Shown piece by piece: positions 44,256 to 52,780 of a stretch of 64,000 nt of DNA. Below the pieces are notes generated by a model, which did not search any database, had not been told where the DNA came from, and was given only the letters and a program-made list of their open reading frames with translations. The DNA is from an uncultured Clostridia bacterium (GTDB lineage Bacteria > Bacillota > Clostridia > Christensenellales > Borkfalkiaceae). The stretch lies in contig CAKQME010000010.1 of NCBI GenBank assembly GCA_934254815.1, positions 37,051 to 101,050 on the forward strand, in the 5' to 3' direction. Position 1 is the stretch's first letter; each line of letters starts with the position of its first letter. A program made the translations under genes and the position numbers.

Positions 44256-46690
44256 TCGTAGATCACCTCCGCTTTTATCGTTTCTCCGATTCCTGCGGTC
44301 GGCAGAACGTCGTTTTCGCATTTTTTGCCGTCGACGTATACTCCCGCGGCTTTGTTACTCTTTCTCTTTGCGCATATCTCGTATTTAACGCCGCGATAAA
44401 GCCTGGTCAGATTAAACTCGTTTATTTCTTCGGGCATACACGGCTTTACGCTAAGACCCGTCAAGGTCGGTTTTATACCGAGAATATATTGAGATGCGTT
44501 TACGAACGTCCATGCCGCCGTTCCCGTAAGCCAGCTGTTTTTTGCCGAGCCGAAGTCGGGCGCGTCTTTGCCCGCTATCATCTGGCTGAAAACATAAGGC
44601 TCGGTTTTGTGTATTTCGCTTATTTCTTCCAGATAGGCGGGGCAGATTTTGCGGTAAATTTCATAGGCTCTGTCACCGTTGCCGAGGGTAGCTTCCGCGC
44701 AGCTCACCCACGGGTTGTTGTGGCAGAAAATGCCCGCGTTTTCCTTGTAACCGCAGGGGTACGAAGATACTTCTCCCAAGTTCAGATGATATTCCTTGTA
44801 AGCGGGTTGAAGAAGAACTATGCCGTATTTCGTGTCGAGATATTTTTTCACGCTGTCGAGCGCGGTTCGTGCTTTGCCGTCTTTCGCGCCGATACCCGCC
44901 ATTACGCACATGCCTTGCGGTTCGATGAATATTTTTCCGTCGTCGCATACTTTGCTGCCTACGGGTTTTTCGAACGCGTCGTAAGCGCGGATAAACCATT
45001 CTCCGTCCCAACCGACGCTTTCGGCGGCTTCGGTCATAAGGCGTACTTCTGCGCGTATGCGCTCCGCTTCTGCCTCGTCGTTTCTGCTTTCGCACAGTTT
45101 GGCGTATTCTTCGCCGTATTTTACGAACATACCCGCTATGAACACGCTCTCGGCTTTCCCGCTTTCGTAGTTCGAACAGGTCTGAAAACTCTCGCCGGGC
45201 GTTTCCGAAAAACAGTTGAGATTAAGGCAGTCGTTCCAGTCGGCTCTGCCTATAAGCGGTAAACCGTGCGGACCTTTGTGCGTTACGGTAAAGTCTATCG
45301 AGCGTTTAAGGTGTTCCATAAGCGAAGCCCTGTCTGTTTCGTCGTTGTTGAACGGAACGCTTTCGTCTAAAATCGAGAAATCGCCCGTTTCGGAAACGTA
45401 TGCGTAAACGCATGCTATAAGCCACAGCGGGTCGTCGTTGAATCCTCCGCCGACGTCGGCGTTGCCGCGCTTTGTAAGAGGTTGATATTGGTGCCAGGTC
45501 GAACCGTCGGGTAATTGTATCGACGCTATATCTATTATGCGTTCGCGCGCTTTTTCGGGCAGAATGTGTACGAAACCGAGTAAATCCTGACAGGAATCCC
45601 TGAAACCCATACCGCGCCCGATGCCGCTTTCGTAATAGCTCGCGCTTCTGCTCATGCAGTAGGTTATAAGGCATTGATATTGATTCCATATGTTTACAAT
45701 GCGGTCGAATTTTTCGTCGGAAGTTTTCACTGCGAACTTGCAAAGCAAATCGTTCCACCTTAATTTGAGTTTGTCGAACTCGCGGTAAACCGCTTTTTCG
45801 TCAACGTATTTAGCGATAAGAGCTTCGGCTTTTTTCTTGTTGATAACGTTCGGAGCTTCCCATTTTTCGTCTTTTGCGTTTTCGGCGTAACCTAAAAGAT
45901 ACACGAGAGAAATCTCTTGTCCTTTTGTAAGCGTTACGTCTTTTCGCAGAAACGCCACGGGCGACCAGCCGCTCGCTTTTTCGTTGAAAGAGGTCGCTTG
46001 TTTTACCGCGTCGGGAGCGTCGAAACCGTTGAATTTGCCGAGGAAAGTATCTCTGTCGGTGTCGTATCCGTCGGGCGCGGCGTTAAGCGAGAAAAACGCG
46101 TAGTGGTTGCGCCTTTCGCGGTATTCTGTTTTGTGATAAACCGCACCGTGGAGTGAATCGACCGTTATTTCCACTTCGCCCGTGTTGTAGTTGCGCTGAA
46201 AATTAGTCGTGTCGTCCTGAGCGTTCCACAGACAGAATTCCACTCCGCCGTAAACCGATAACGTTTTCGTTTCGTCGGAATCGTTTCTTATTTTAAGCAG
46301 ATTTATTTCGCAATCGTCGTTTAAAGGTACGAAACAGGTGAGTTCCGCGTAAACGTCGTTTTTGCGACTTTCGAATATCGTGTAATTAAGTCCGTGCCGA
46401 CATCTGTAATAATCAAGCGGGGTTTTGCTCGGCAGAAACGCGGGCGAAAACGAAACCTTTTTATCGGTTATGTAGTAATATCTTCCGCCGTTGTCGGTGG
46501 CGGGCGAATTGTAGCGGTAGCGGGTTATTCTTCTCAATTTTGCGTCGCGGTAAAACGAGTAACCGCCGGCGGTGTTTGAAATTATCGAGAAAAAATCGTC
46601 GTTGCCGAGATAGTTTATCCAGGGCAACGGGGTGTAGGGCGTATCTATGACGTATTCTTTAAGTTTGTCGTCGAAATGTCCGAATTTCAT
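44252..46690 (-). CDS. GH94 cellobiose/cello-oligosaccharide phosphorylase
   Basis: An 812-residue cytoplasmic phosphorylase. Visible: MKFGHFDDKLKEYVI, RYRYNSPATDNGGRYYYI, GRGMGFRDSCQDLLG, GRADWNDCLN (general acid Asp487), EPQGMCVMAG and GTAAWTFVN near the end. GH94 enzymes split cellobiose or related beta-glucosides with phosphate, giving glucose 1-phosphate and saving ATP; the alpha-phosphoglucomutase at 61924 could take the product. Start at 46690 has an AAAGGAG site. Transcribed from a TTTACA-17-TAAAAT promoter. Confidence 0.95.
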   Translation of the reverse strand: MKFGHFDDKLKEYVIDTPYTPLPWINYLGNDDFFSIISNTAGGYSFYRDAKLRRITRYRYNSPATDNGGRYYYITDKKVSFSPAFLPSKTPLDYYRCRHGLNYTIFESRKNDVYAELTCFVPLNDDCEINLLKIRNDSDETKTLSVYGGVEFCLWNAQDDTTNFQRNYNTGEVEITVDSLHGAVYHKTEYRERRNHYAFFSLNAAPDGYDTDRDTFLGKFNGFDAPDAVKQATSFNEKASGWSPVAFLRKDVTLTKGQEISLVYLLGYAENAKDEKWEAPNVINKKKAEALIAKYVDEKAVYREFDKLKLRWNDLLCKFAVKTSDEKFDRIVNIWNQYQCLITYCMSRSASYYESGIGRGMGFRDSCQDLLGFVHILPEKARERIIDIASIQLPDGSTWHQYQPLTKRGNADVGGGFNDDPLWLIACVYAYVSETGDFSILDESVPFNNDETDRASLMEHLKRSIDFTVTHKGPHGLPLIGRADWNDCLNLNCFSETPGESFQTCSNYESGKAESVFIAGMFVKYGEEYAKLCESRNDEAEAERIRAEVRLMTEAAESVGWDGEWFIRAYDAFEKPVGSKVCDDGKIFIEPQGMCVMAGIGAKDGKARTALDSVKKYLDTKYGIVLLQPAYKEYHLNLGEVSSYPCGYKENAGIFCHNNPWVSCAEATLGNGDRAYEIYRKICPAYLEEISEIHKTEPYVFSQMIAGKDAPDFGSAKNSWLTGTAAWTFVNASQYILGIKPTLTGLSVKPCMPEEINEFNLTRLYRGVKYEICAKRKSNKAAGVYVDGKKCENDVLPTAGIGETIKAEVIYE

Positions 46691-46759
46691 TTTGTGAAAA
46701 CTCCTTTGAAACATGGCGTGAAAGCCTTTATAGGCTTCGCGCTTTTGTTTTTCGCTTAT

Positions 46760-46868
46760 ATTTTAACAAATTACCGCCCGCATGTAAATGCGTAAACTTC
46801 TTTAGAAGAAGAAATCTAAAAAAAAAGTTAAGAAAAGAGTTGCATTTACCGCCCCGATGTTTTAAAAT
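46760..46868. promoter_or_regulatory. Divergent promoters of GH94-GH36 and GH1 with shared motif
   Basis: On the - strand: -35 TTTACA (46788-46783), 17 bp, -10 TAAAAT (46765-46760), for GH94. On the + strand: TTGCAT (46840-46845), 17 bp, TAAAAT (46863-46868), for GH1. Between them lie the inverted repeat CTTCT-TT-AGAAG (46798-46809) and the 19-mer AAGAAATCTAAAAAAAAAG (46809-46827), also found upstream of the ABC transporter. Confidence 0.7.
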
Positions 46869-46904
46869 ATCATCATAGGACTTATTGATAAAGGAACGTA
46901 AAAA

Positions 46905-48269
46905 ATGAAGAAAGGTTTTGTGTGGGGCGCGGCTTCGGCGGCGTACCAGATAGAGGGAGCGTGGAACGAAGACGGAAAAACTCCCAGCATATGGGATGAT
47001 TTCACTCACGATAAAAAAGCCTATCGCGGGCAGACCGGCGACGTCTCCTGCGACCATTATCACAGAGCGGAAGAAGACGTTGTTCTTATGAAAGAAGCGG
47101 GGCTGAATTCTTACAGATTTTCCGTGTCGTGGGCAAGGGTAATGCCGGGAAATGGCATCGTCAACGAAAGGGGAATAAACTTCTATAACCGCCTTATTGA
47201 CTTACTTATTAAAAACGGCATAACGCCTATGCTTACGCTTTATCACTGGGATATGCCGGCGTGGGTTTATGAAAAAGGCGGTTTTTTAAACCGCGATACC
47301 GTAAGGCTTTTTGCGGAATACGCTTCTCTGATTGCCGAGCGTTTCGGTGACAGGGTAAAAAATTTCATAACGATAAACGAACCGCAATGCGTTCTTCACG
47401 GCGGGCTTTATTCCGAGGCGGGCGCGCCGGGCGTAAAACTTACGCTCAGGGAATTGTTGCTTGCAGCGCACAATCTGCTCTTGTGCCACGGCGAAGCGGT
47501 CCGCGTGCTGAGAGAAAAAGTCGCAGGCGCGAAAATAGGATATGCTACATGCGGTTGGGTTACTTGCCCGTCCGACGCTTCTCCCGAAAGCGAAAACAGA
47601 GCTTATGAAGATTTCTTTAAGGTGTGGAAAGAACAGCCGATGAACTGTATGTCGGTTCTTGCCGACCCCGTCTATCTCGGAGATTATCCGAAAGAGTATT
47701 ACGAATACTTTAAAGAAGAATTGCCGAAAATTACGTCGGAGGATTTAAAACTTATATCTCAGCCGCTCGATTTTATAGCTCAGAATATATATTCGGGTTT
47801 TTATATGAACGGCGACGGAGAGACGGTGCCTTTTAAAGACGGTTCTTCGCAGAATTATATGGGGTGGGACGATATCCCCGAATCGGTGTATTACGGCGTT
47901 AAATTTCTTTACAGACGGTATAAATTGCCGATTGTTATCACCGAAAACGGAACGGCTCAGAACGACAGAATATGCCTTGACGGAAAAGTTCACGACTATT
48001 ATCGTATCGACCATACCGCGCGCTATCTTCTCGAAATGCAAAAAGCCGTCGACGAGGGTATCCCCGTAAACGGCTATTATCACTGGGCGTTTACAGATAA
48101 TTTGGAGTGGGGTTGCGGCTTTCAGAAGCGTTTCGGACTGGTGTTTGTCGATTATTCGACGCTTGAAAGGGTTAAAAAAGATTCTTTCTATTTCTATAAA
48201 AAGGTCATAGAAACAAACGGAGAAATTCTTCGCCGCCCCGCAGGAATTTATCAGATAAAATTGTCGTAA
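46905..48269 (+). CDS. GH1 beta-glucosidase
   Basis: A 454-residue cytoplasmic enzyme with the GH1 N-terminal signature FVWGAASAAYQIEGAWNEDG, acid/base Glu159 (TINEP), nucleophile Glu347 (VITENGT) and the sugar-binding region WAFTDNLEWGCGFQKRFGLVFVD. The absence of a phosphate-binding motif favours a plain beta-glucosidase over a 6-phospho enzyme, in line with ABC rather than PTS uptake in this locus. It has its own promoter divergent from GH94 and overlaps the tail of the convergent CE4 gene by 19 bp. Confidence 0.95.
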   Translation: MKKGFVWGAASAAYQIEGAWNEDGKTPSIWDDFTHDKKAYRGQTGDVSCDHYHRAEEDVVLMKEAGLNSYRFSVSWARVMPGNGIVNERGINFYNRLIDLLIKNGITPMLTLYHWDMPAWVYEKGGFLNRDTVRLFAEYASLIAERFGDRVKNFITINEPQCVLHGGLYSEAGAPGVKLTLRELLLAAHNLLLCHGEAVRVLREKVAGAKIGYATCGWVTCPSDASPESENRAYEDFFKVWKEQPMNCMSVLADPVYLGDYPKEYYEYFKEELPKITSEDLKLISQPLDFIAQNIYSGFYMNGDGETVPFKDGSSQNYMGWDDIPESVYYGVKFLYRRYKLPIVITENGTAQNDRICLDGKVHDYYRIDHTARYLLEMQKAVDEGIPVNGYYHWAFTDNLEWGCGFQKRFGLVFVDYSTLERVKKDSFYFYKKVIETNGEILRRPAGIYQIKLS

Positions 48270-49072
48270 AGTTTACCGATTTCGGCTTTCGCCCCGTAAA
48301 ACTTTATGAGTTCGGAGACCGAAACTACCTGAAAACCGCGCGATTTCAGGTCGGGCAATAACCTTTTAACCGCGTTTATCGATTTGTCGTAACCTTGGTG
48401 CATCAGTACGATTCCGCCGTCCGTAAGGTTGGCAGAAACCGTTTTATAGATGTCGTTTTCCGTGACGGAAGCTTGGTAATCGTGTACGTCAAGCGCGCCT
48501 GTCCAGTTTATAAAAGTCGTTTTATAGAGCGATAAAACGCGATTGTCCGCATGTCCTCCGGCAGGGCGGACAAGATGAACCGCTTTTCCGTCGAACGCTT
48601 TCAGCGCGTCGTCCGTTCTGCGGAGTTCTTCGGTTACTTTATCGTCCGAAAGAGTCGTAAGATCTATGTGCGAATAGGTGTGGTTACCTAATTCGAACTT
48701 CATCGATACGGCTCTTTTCATTATTTCGGCGTTGTCTGCGGATATCTTCGAACCTATCGTAAACAAGGTGGCGCGGGCGGTAAAGTCGGGGTTCGCGGCG
48801 TTGAATTTTTCGAAAACGTCTAAAAGCGCGGCTGTCTGTTCGGTCGGTCCGTCGTCGAAAGTGAACGCTATAAGCCGATTGTTTTTGCCGATATGCGAAA
48901 TATCCACGTCGGAAACGTCCCATAAATTTAAATTTTCTTCGGCTTGCGACGACGAAATCGATTCGGGGGTTGAGTTGCTTTCGGGGTCTTTGCCGTCTCC
49001 CGCGCACGACGTCTGCGCCGCGAAGACGGAGAATAAAAGAATGGTTATAAAAACTGTAAATATTTTTTTCAT
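48251..49072 (-). CDS. CE4 polysaccharide deacetylase lipoprotein
   Basis: A 273-residue lipoprotein: signal peptide with lipobox QTSC (Cys23), a Ser-rich linker, then a NodB domain: AFTFDDGPTEQT (Asp73/Asp74), GNHTYSHIDL (His131/His135), RPAGGHAD, and GGIVLMHQGY. CE4 enzymes remove acetyl groups from peptidoglycan, chitin or xylan. The start ATG is at 49072 with a GAGGTG site; upstream codons are promoter DNA. Given the neighbours it may act on acetylated plant fibre, but a cell wall role is equally possible. Confidence 0.88.
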   Translation of the reverse strand: MKKIFTVFITILLFSVFAAQTSCAGDGKDPESNSTPESISSSQAEENLNLWDVSDVDISHIGKNNRLIAFTFDDGPTEQTAALLDVFEKFNAANPDFTARATLFTIGSKISADNAEIMKRAVSMKFELGNHTYSHIDLTTLSDDKVTEELRRTDDALKAFDGKAVHLVRPAGGHADNRVLSLYKTTFINWTGALDVHDYQASVTENDIYKTVSANLTDGGIVLMHQGYDKSINAVKRLLPDLKSRGFQVVSVSELIKFYGAKAEIGKLYDNFI

Positions 49073-49138
49073 GTTTTCACCTCGTAGCAAATAGTAACAT
49101 ATGTAAAAGAAAAAATCAAATTTTCGCCCACGAAAGAT

Positions 49139-49157
49139 AAGAAATCTAAAAAAAAAG
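49139..49157. promoter_or_regulatory. AAGAAATCT plus A-tract motif upstream of the ABC transporter
   Basis: An exact copy of the 19-mer AAGAAATCTAAAAAAAAAG also found at 46809-46827. It lies between the CE4 lipoprotein and ABC permease genes, with only weak -35 and -10 candidates (for example TACAAT at 49194-49199) downstream, as expected for an activator-dependent promoter. Confidence 0.5.
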
Positions 49158-49263
49158 ATAAAAAAAAGGCTATCAAAAAACGCTCCGATAATATACAATA
49201 GGTCTTGATAAAACAGCCGCCTTTATCGGTCGTTAAACTAAATTGGTGCATAAGGAGAAATCG

Positions 49264-50223
49264 ATGCGACTTACCGCTAAAAAGACTTCGGTTTGCAGGG
49301 CAGTAACTTCAAAACCGAAATTAAACTTAAAAAGGTATTTAAACGACAATAAGTACGTTTACCTTATGATGTTTCCCGTACTCGTGTGGTTCGGGTTGTT
49401 CTGTTACTGGCCGATAACGTGGATAAGAATGGCTTTTTACGATTACAGCCTTACCAACGGTTTCAAGGGAAGCACGTTCGTTCTGTTCAATAACTTTCTC
49501 GATTTCTTCGAGGGCGAATTTTTCCACCTTTTGGGCAATACGCTGGCGATAAATCTGCTCGCGCTTGTATTTTTGTTTCCGTCGGCAATAATTCTCGCGC
49601 TTGCTTTCAACGAAGTCCGTAACAAGACGTATAAGAAAACGTTGTCGATTATAAGTTATCTGCCGCATTTCCTGTCGACGGCGGCGCTTGTCGGTTTTAT
49701 TTCGTCTTTTCTCGACCCCGACAGCGGCTTTGTCGGGCAGTTGTGTAAATTTTTCAGTATACCTTATAAAAACTCGCTACTATATCAGGCTGGCGCGTTC
49801 CGCGGCATACAGGTGGTGTCGGGTATATGGCAGACGGTGGGCTGGAACTCTATTATTTACAGCGCGGCGCTGACGTCTATCGACCCTTGTCTGTACGAAG
49901 CCGCGGAGATAGACGGAGCCAATAAACGGCACGAAATTTTCAATATCACGCTTCCGTCTATTTTGCCGACTATCGTTATTATGCTTATTATGCAGATAGG
50001 CGCGATAATGGGCAGTAATTTCGAAAAGATATATCTTATGCAGAATAACGGCAATCTCGAAAAATCGGAAGTCATCGCGACTTACGTTTATAAAATGGCA
50101 TTCAACGATTACAATTACGGGCTTTCGACTGCGGTGGGGTTGTTCAACTCTCTCGTCGCGCTGGTGCTTGTAACGATAGCTAACGTGTTCAGCAAAAAGT
50201 TTGCCGAAACGTCGCTGTGGTAA
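49264..50223 (+). CDS. Sugar ABC transporter permease, LplB-like
   Basis: A 319-residue permease with six membrane helices: MMFPVLVWFGLFCYWPITWI, then IISYLPHFLSTAALVGFISS and the cytoplasmic EAA loop LYEAAEIDGANKRHEIFNITLPSI. The length and motifs match the LplB group of CUT1 transporters that import oligosaccharides. ATG at 49264 is chosen over the upstream TTG because AAGGAG lies seven bases before it. It precedes the LplC-like gene by 12 bp. Confidence 0.92.
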   Translation: MRLTAKKTSVCRAVTSKPKLNLKRYLNDNKYVYLMMFPVLVWFGLFCYWPITWIRMAFYDYSLTNGFKGSTFVLFNNFLDFFEGEFFHLLGNTLAINLLALVFLFPSAIILALAFNEVRNKTYKKTLSIISYLPHFLSTAALVGFISSFLDPDSGFVGQLCKFFSIPYKNSLLYQAGAFRGIQVVSGIWQTVGWNSIIYSAALTSIDPCLYEAAEIDGANKRHEIFNITLPSILPTIVIMLIMQIGAIMGSNFEKIYLMQNNGNLEKSEVIATYVYKMAFNDYNYGLSTAVGLFNSLVALVLVTIANVFSKKFAETSLW

Positions 50224-50235
50224 GGAGCGTGCATA

Positions 50236-51135
50236 ATGGTTAAAAAAATAAAAAGAAGCCTTTCGGCAAAGATATGTTACGCGATATTGCTGATAATTCT
50301 CACGTTTCTTGCGGTCACTATAATATATCCGTTTCTGAATATGATAGCCGTGTCGCTTTCGGACACTTCCGCCGTAAGAAGCGGGTCGGTAACGTTGTTG
50401 CCGCAGATTTTCGACGGTAACAGATATCGAGTCGGCGCGACATGGGAAGCCTACAGACTCGTGGCGACGAACAAGGCGATTTACCTCGGTTATTTCAACA
50501 CTATAAAAGTGTGTGTTTTAACGTGCGTTATATCGTTGTTGCTTACGGCGTTCGCAGCTTACCCTATGGCGTTTTCGAATATAAAACTCAAAAAACTGTA
50601 TACTCAGTTTATCGTCATAACTATGTGGTTTTCTGCGGGTACGGTTCCCAACTATATGGTTATAAAACAGTTGGGGCTTATAGATTCGCACTGGGCTTTG
50701 ATACTCTGTACGCTTTTAAGCGCGTATAACGTGATAATAATGCGCGGCTTCTTTTACGGGATACCGAAATCAATCGTAGAATCCGCCAAGATTGACGGCG
50801 CGAACGACTTTGTTATACTTTTCGGAATGATACTTCCGAACTGCGGACCGATACTCGCCACGATAGGCTTGTGGATTGTCGTAGGGCAATGGAATCAATA
50901 TCAGAATCCTTTACTGTATATCGAGTCGGACGATAAACGTGTTCTGCAACAGGTGCTGGCGTCTGTGATAAGTTCGGCGGGGTCGTCGGATTTCGATATA
51001 AGCGGAAGCACGCTCAGCATAGAGCAGGTCAGAAACGCCGCTTTGATGTTTACTATGTTACCGATAATAATAGCGTTTCCGTTCTTCCAGAAATTTTTAA
51101 TTTCCGGTACGATGACGGGCGCTGTAAAAGAATAA
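50236..51135 (+). CDS. Sugar ABC transporter permease, LplC/YtcP-like
   Basis: A 299-residue permease, second half of the CUT1 importer: TIIYPFLNMIAVSLSDTSAVRSGSVTLLP at the N-terminus, FIVITMWFSAGTVPNYMVIKQLGLIDS, EAA loop IVESAKIDGANDFVILFGMILP, and a C-terminal YtcP-like end (PFFQKFLISGTMTGAVKE). Cotranscribed between LplB-like and the binding protein. No ATPase gene follows, so a shared MsmX-type ATPase encoded elsewhere is expected. Confidence 0.93.
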   Translation: MVKKIKRSLSAKICYAILLIILTFLAVTIIYPFLNMIAVSLSDTSAVRSGSVTLLPQIFDGNRYRVGATWEAYRLVATNKAIYLGYFNTIKVCVLTCVISLLLTAFAAYPMAFSNIKLKKLYTQFIVITMWFSAGTVPNYMVIKQLGLIDSHWALILCTLLSAYNVIIMRGFFYGIPKSIVESAKIDGANDFVILFGMILPNCGPILATIGLWIVVGQWNQYQNPLLYIESDDKRVLQQVLASVISSAGSSDFDISGSTLSIEQVRNAALMFTMLPIIIAFPFFQKFLISGTMTGAVKE

Positions 51136-51153
51136 AATTGACGGAGGAAATCA

Positions 51154-52770
51154 ATGAAAAATAACAAAAAATTTATCAGATGTTTAACGGGCGCGTTGTC
51201 GTTGATAACGGCGATGTCGGTGTTTGCGGGTTGTCGTATTCAGACCGACAGCGGAAATACTCAGCGAAGAGAGAGAACTCCGAGAAGCTCGTATAAGCAG
51301 GATTACGATTACGACTTTAATTCGAGGGATAAACTCACTATAAAGATAATCGCTCCTATCAACGAAAATAAATACAGCAAAACCGAAAACCTGATTCCGC
51401 AGATAGAAGAAGCTACGAATACTAAGCTCGAAGTTGAGTTTGTATCCGAAGAAGCTTACGCCGACAGGTTGGTTACGTCGCTTACGAGAAGCGATACTCC
51501 CGAACTTTTCTGCCGCGTACCTAACCGTCAGGCGCTGATTAAAGACGGCGCGGCTTATCCGCTCTACGATCTTTTGATGCAGTACGCTCCGAACTATATG
51601 GATATAGTCGAGAGTTATAACGACCCGAATATGTTGCTCGAACTTACCGACGTAGCGTCGTTCGAAATATATTCGATGATGAATATTCGCGAACCCGAAT
51701 GTCAGTTGTCGTTTTTGATAAGAAAAGACTGGCTCGAAGCTCTTAATTTATCCGTACCCGAAACGTGGGACGAATTTGTAGCCGTTCTTCGCGCTTTTAA
51801 AGAACGCGATCCTAACGGAAACGGCAAGCAGGACGAAATTCCGTTTTCCGTTCAGGATATAACCAATCTGCGTTACGCTTTCGGTATAGATACGAGATAT
51901 TATTTCGCTATGGACGGAGACGATTACGTTCCGACGGTCTATCATTCGCAGTATAAAAACTATCTCGAATCCGTTCAGGAACTGTTTGCCGAGGGGCTGC
52001 TCGATAACCGTTATTACGAGCGCGACTATGCGGGGTTACAGAACTTAATGGCGAATAACACGCTCGGCTGTACGGTATATTATTCCGAATACGCTAAAAT
52101 TTCCACCGAGGATTTGCGTAAAAACAAAGTTTCCGACGGAACGTGGATAGGTATTCAGCCGATAAAAGGTCCCGACGGTTATTCGGGCGTGCAGAGCGCG
52201 GGCGGATTTGAAAACAACTTCATGATATCTTCGAAAGTAAGCGCGGACAAGGTGCGCGAAATCGTTCGTTTCATGAACTGGTTCTATACCGAAGACGGAA
52301 TAAATCTTTTGAATTACGGTATAGACGGCGTACACAATACGGTAAACGCCGACGGAACGCGTACCGTCAAAAAGGAATATGCAAATTTCGCTACGGCGCG
52401 TAAAGCGGGTATGTTATTCGAATCGTTCAATTATCGTTTTTCTAAAGAAGCTTATCTTCAATATGTGTTTAACGGCAACCCCGTAGAATCGCTTGCCGAA
52501 ACCGATAAACTTTTCTACGACGCTTTGGGTCTGGGCGATAAAGACGGCAAAGGAAGATACAATTTCGTTAAGAACTGCTTCTGTCTTTATACAAACGAAT
52601 GGACAAAGAACTCCACCACGCTCGAAAAAGAGACTAAACAGTTCGAAGAAAAAGCTATTACGGGCGAGTATTACGGCAGTAAACTTAACAACGAACTCGA
52701 AAGTTTAAAAAACAAATATAAAAAGTCATACGAAGAAGCTAAAGCTGCGTATGAAGAATTAAAAAAGTGA
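51154..52770 (+). CDS. Extracellular sugar-binding lipoprotein, LplA-like
   Basis: A 538-residue lipoprotein: signal peptide, lipobox FAGC (Cys27), a basic linker, then the LplA/YtcQ-type solute-binding fold (KIIAPINENKYSKTENLIPQI ... DPNGNGKQDEIPFS ... GFENNFMISS). The DxNxNGxxDE motif is a calcium-binding-like loop common in this family. It delivers oligosaccharides to the permeases. The C-terminal 50 residues are charged and probably helical. It is followed after 10 bp by the GH42-like enzyme, which would act on the imported sugar. Confidence 0.92.
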   Translation: MKNNKKFIRCLTGALSLITAMSVFAGCRIQTDSGNTQRRERTPRSSYKQDYDYDFNSRDKLTIKIIAPINENKYSKTENLIPQIEEATNTKLEVEFVSEEAYADRLVTSLTRSDTPELFCRVPNRQALIKDGAAYPLYDLLMQYAPNYMDIVESYNDPNMLLELTDVASFEIYSMMNIREPECQLSFLIRKDWLEALNLSVPETWDEFVAVLRAFKERDPNGNGKQDEIPFSVQDITNLRYAFGIDTRYYFAMDGDDYVPTVYHSQYKNYLESVQELFAEGLLDNRYYERDYAGLQNLMANNTLGCTVYYSEYAKISTEDLRKNKVSDGTWIGIQPIKGPDGYSGVQSAGGFENNFMISSKVSADKVREIVRFMNWFYTEDGINLLNYGIDGVHNTVNADGTRTVKKEYANFATARKAGMLFESFNYRFSKEAYLQYVFNGNPVESLAETDKLFYDALGLGDKDGKGRYNFVKNCFCLYTNEWTKNSTTLEKETKQFEEKAITGEYYGSKLNNELESLKNKYKKSYEEAKAAYEELKK

Positions 52771-52780
52771 CAAAAGTTTT

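Noticed and set aside
44489..45262. 257-residue + strand ORF inside the GH94 gene
   Set aside because: It is a shadow frame of a well-supported GH94 gene with its catalytic motifs in place.
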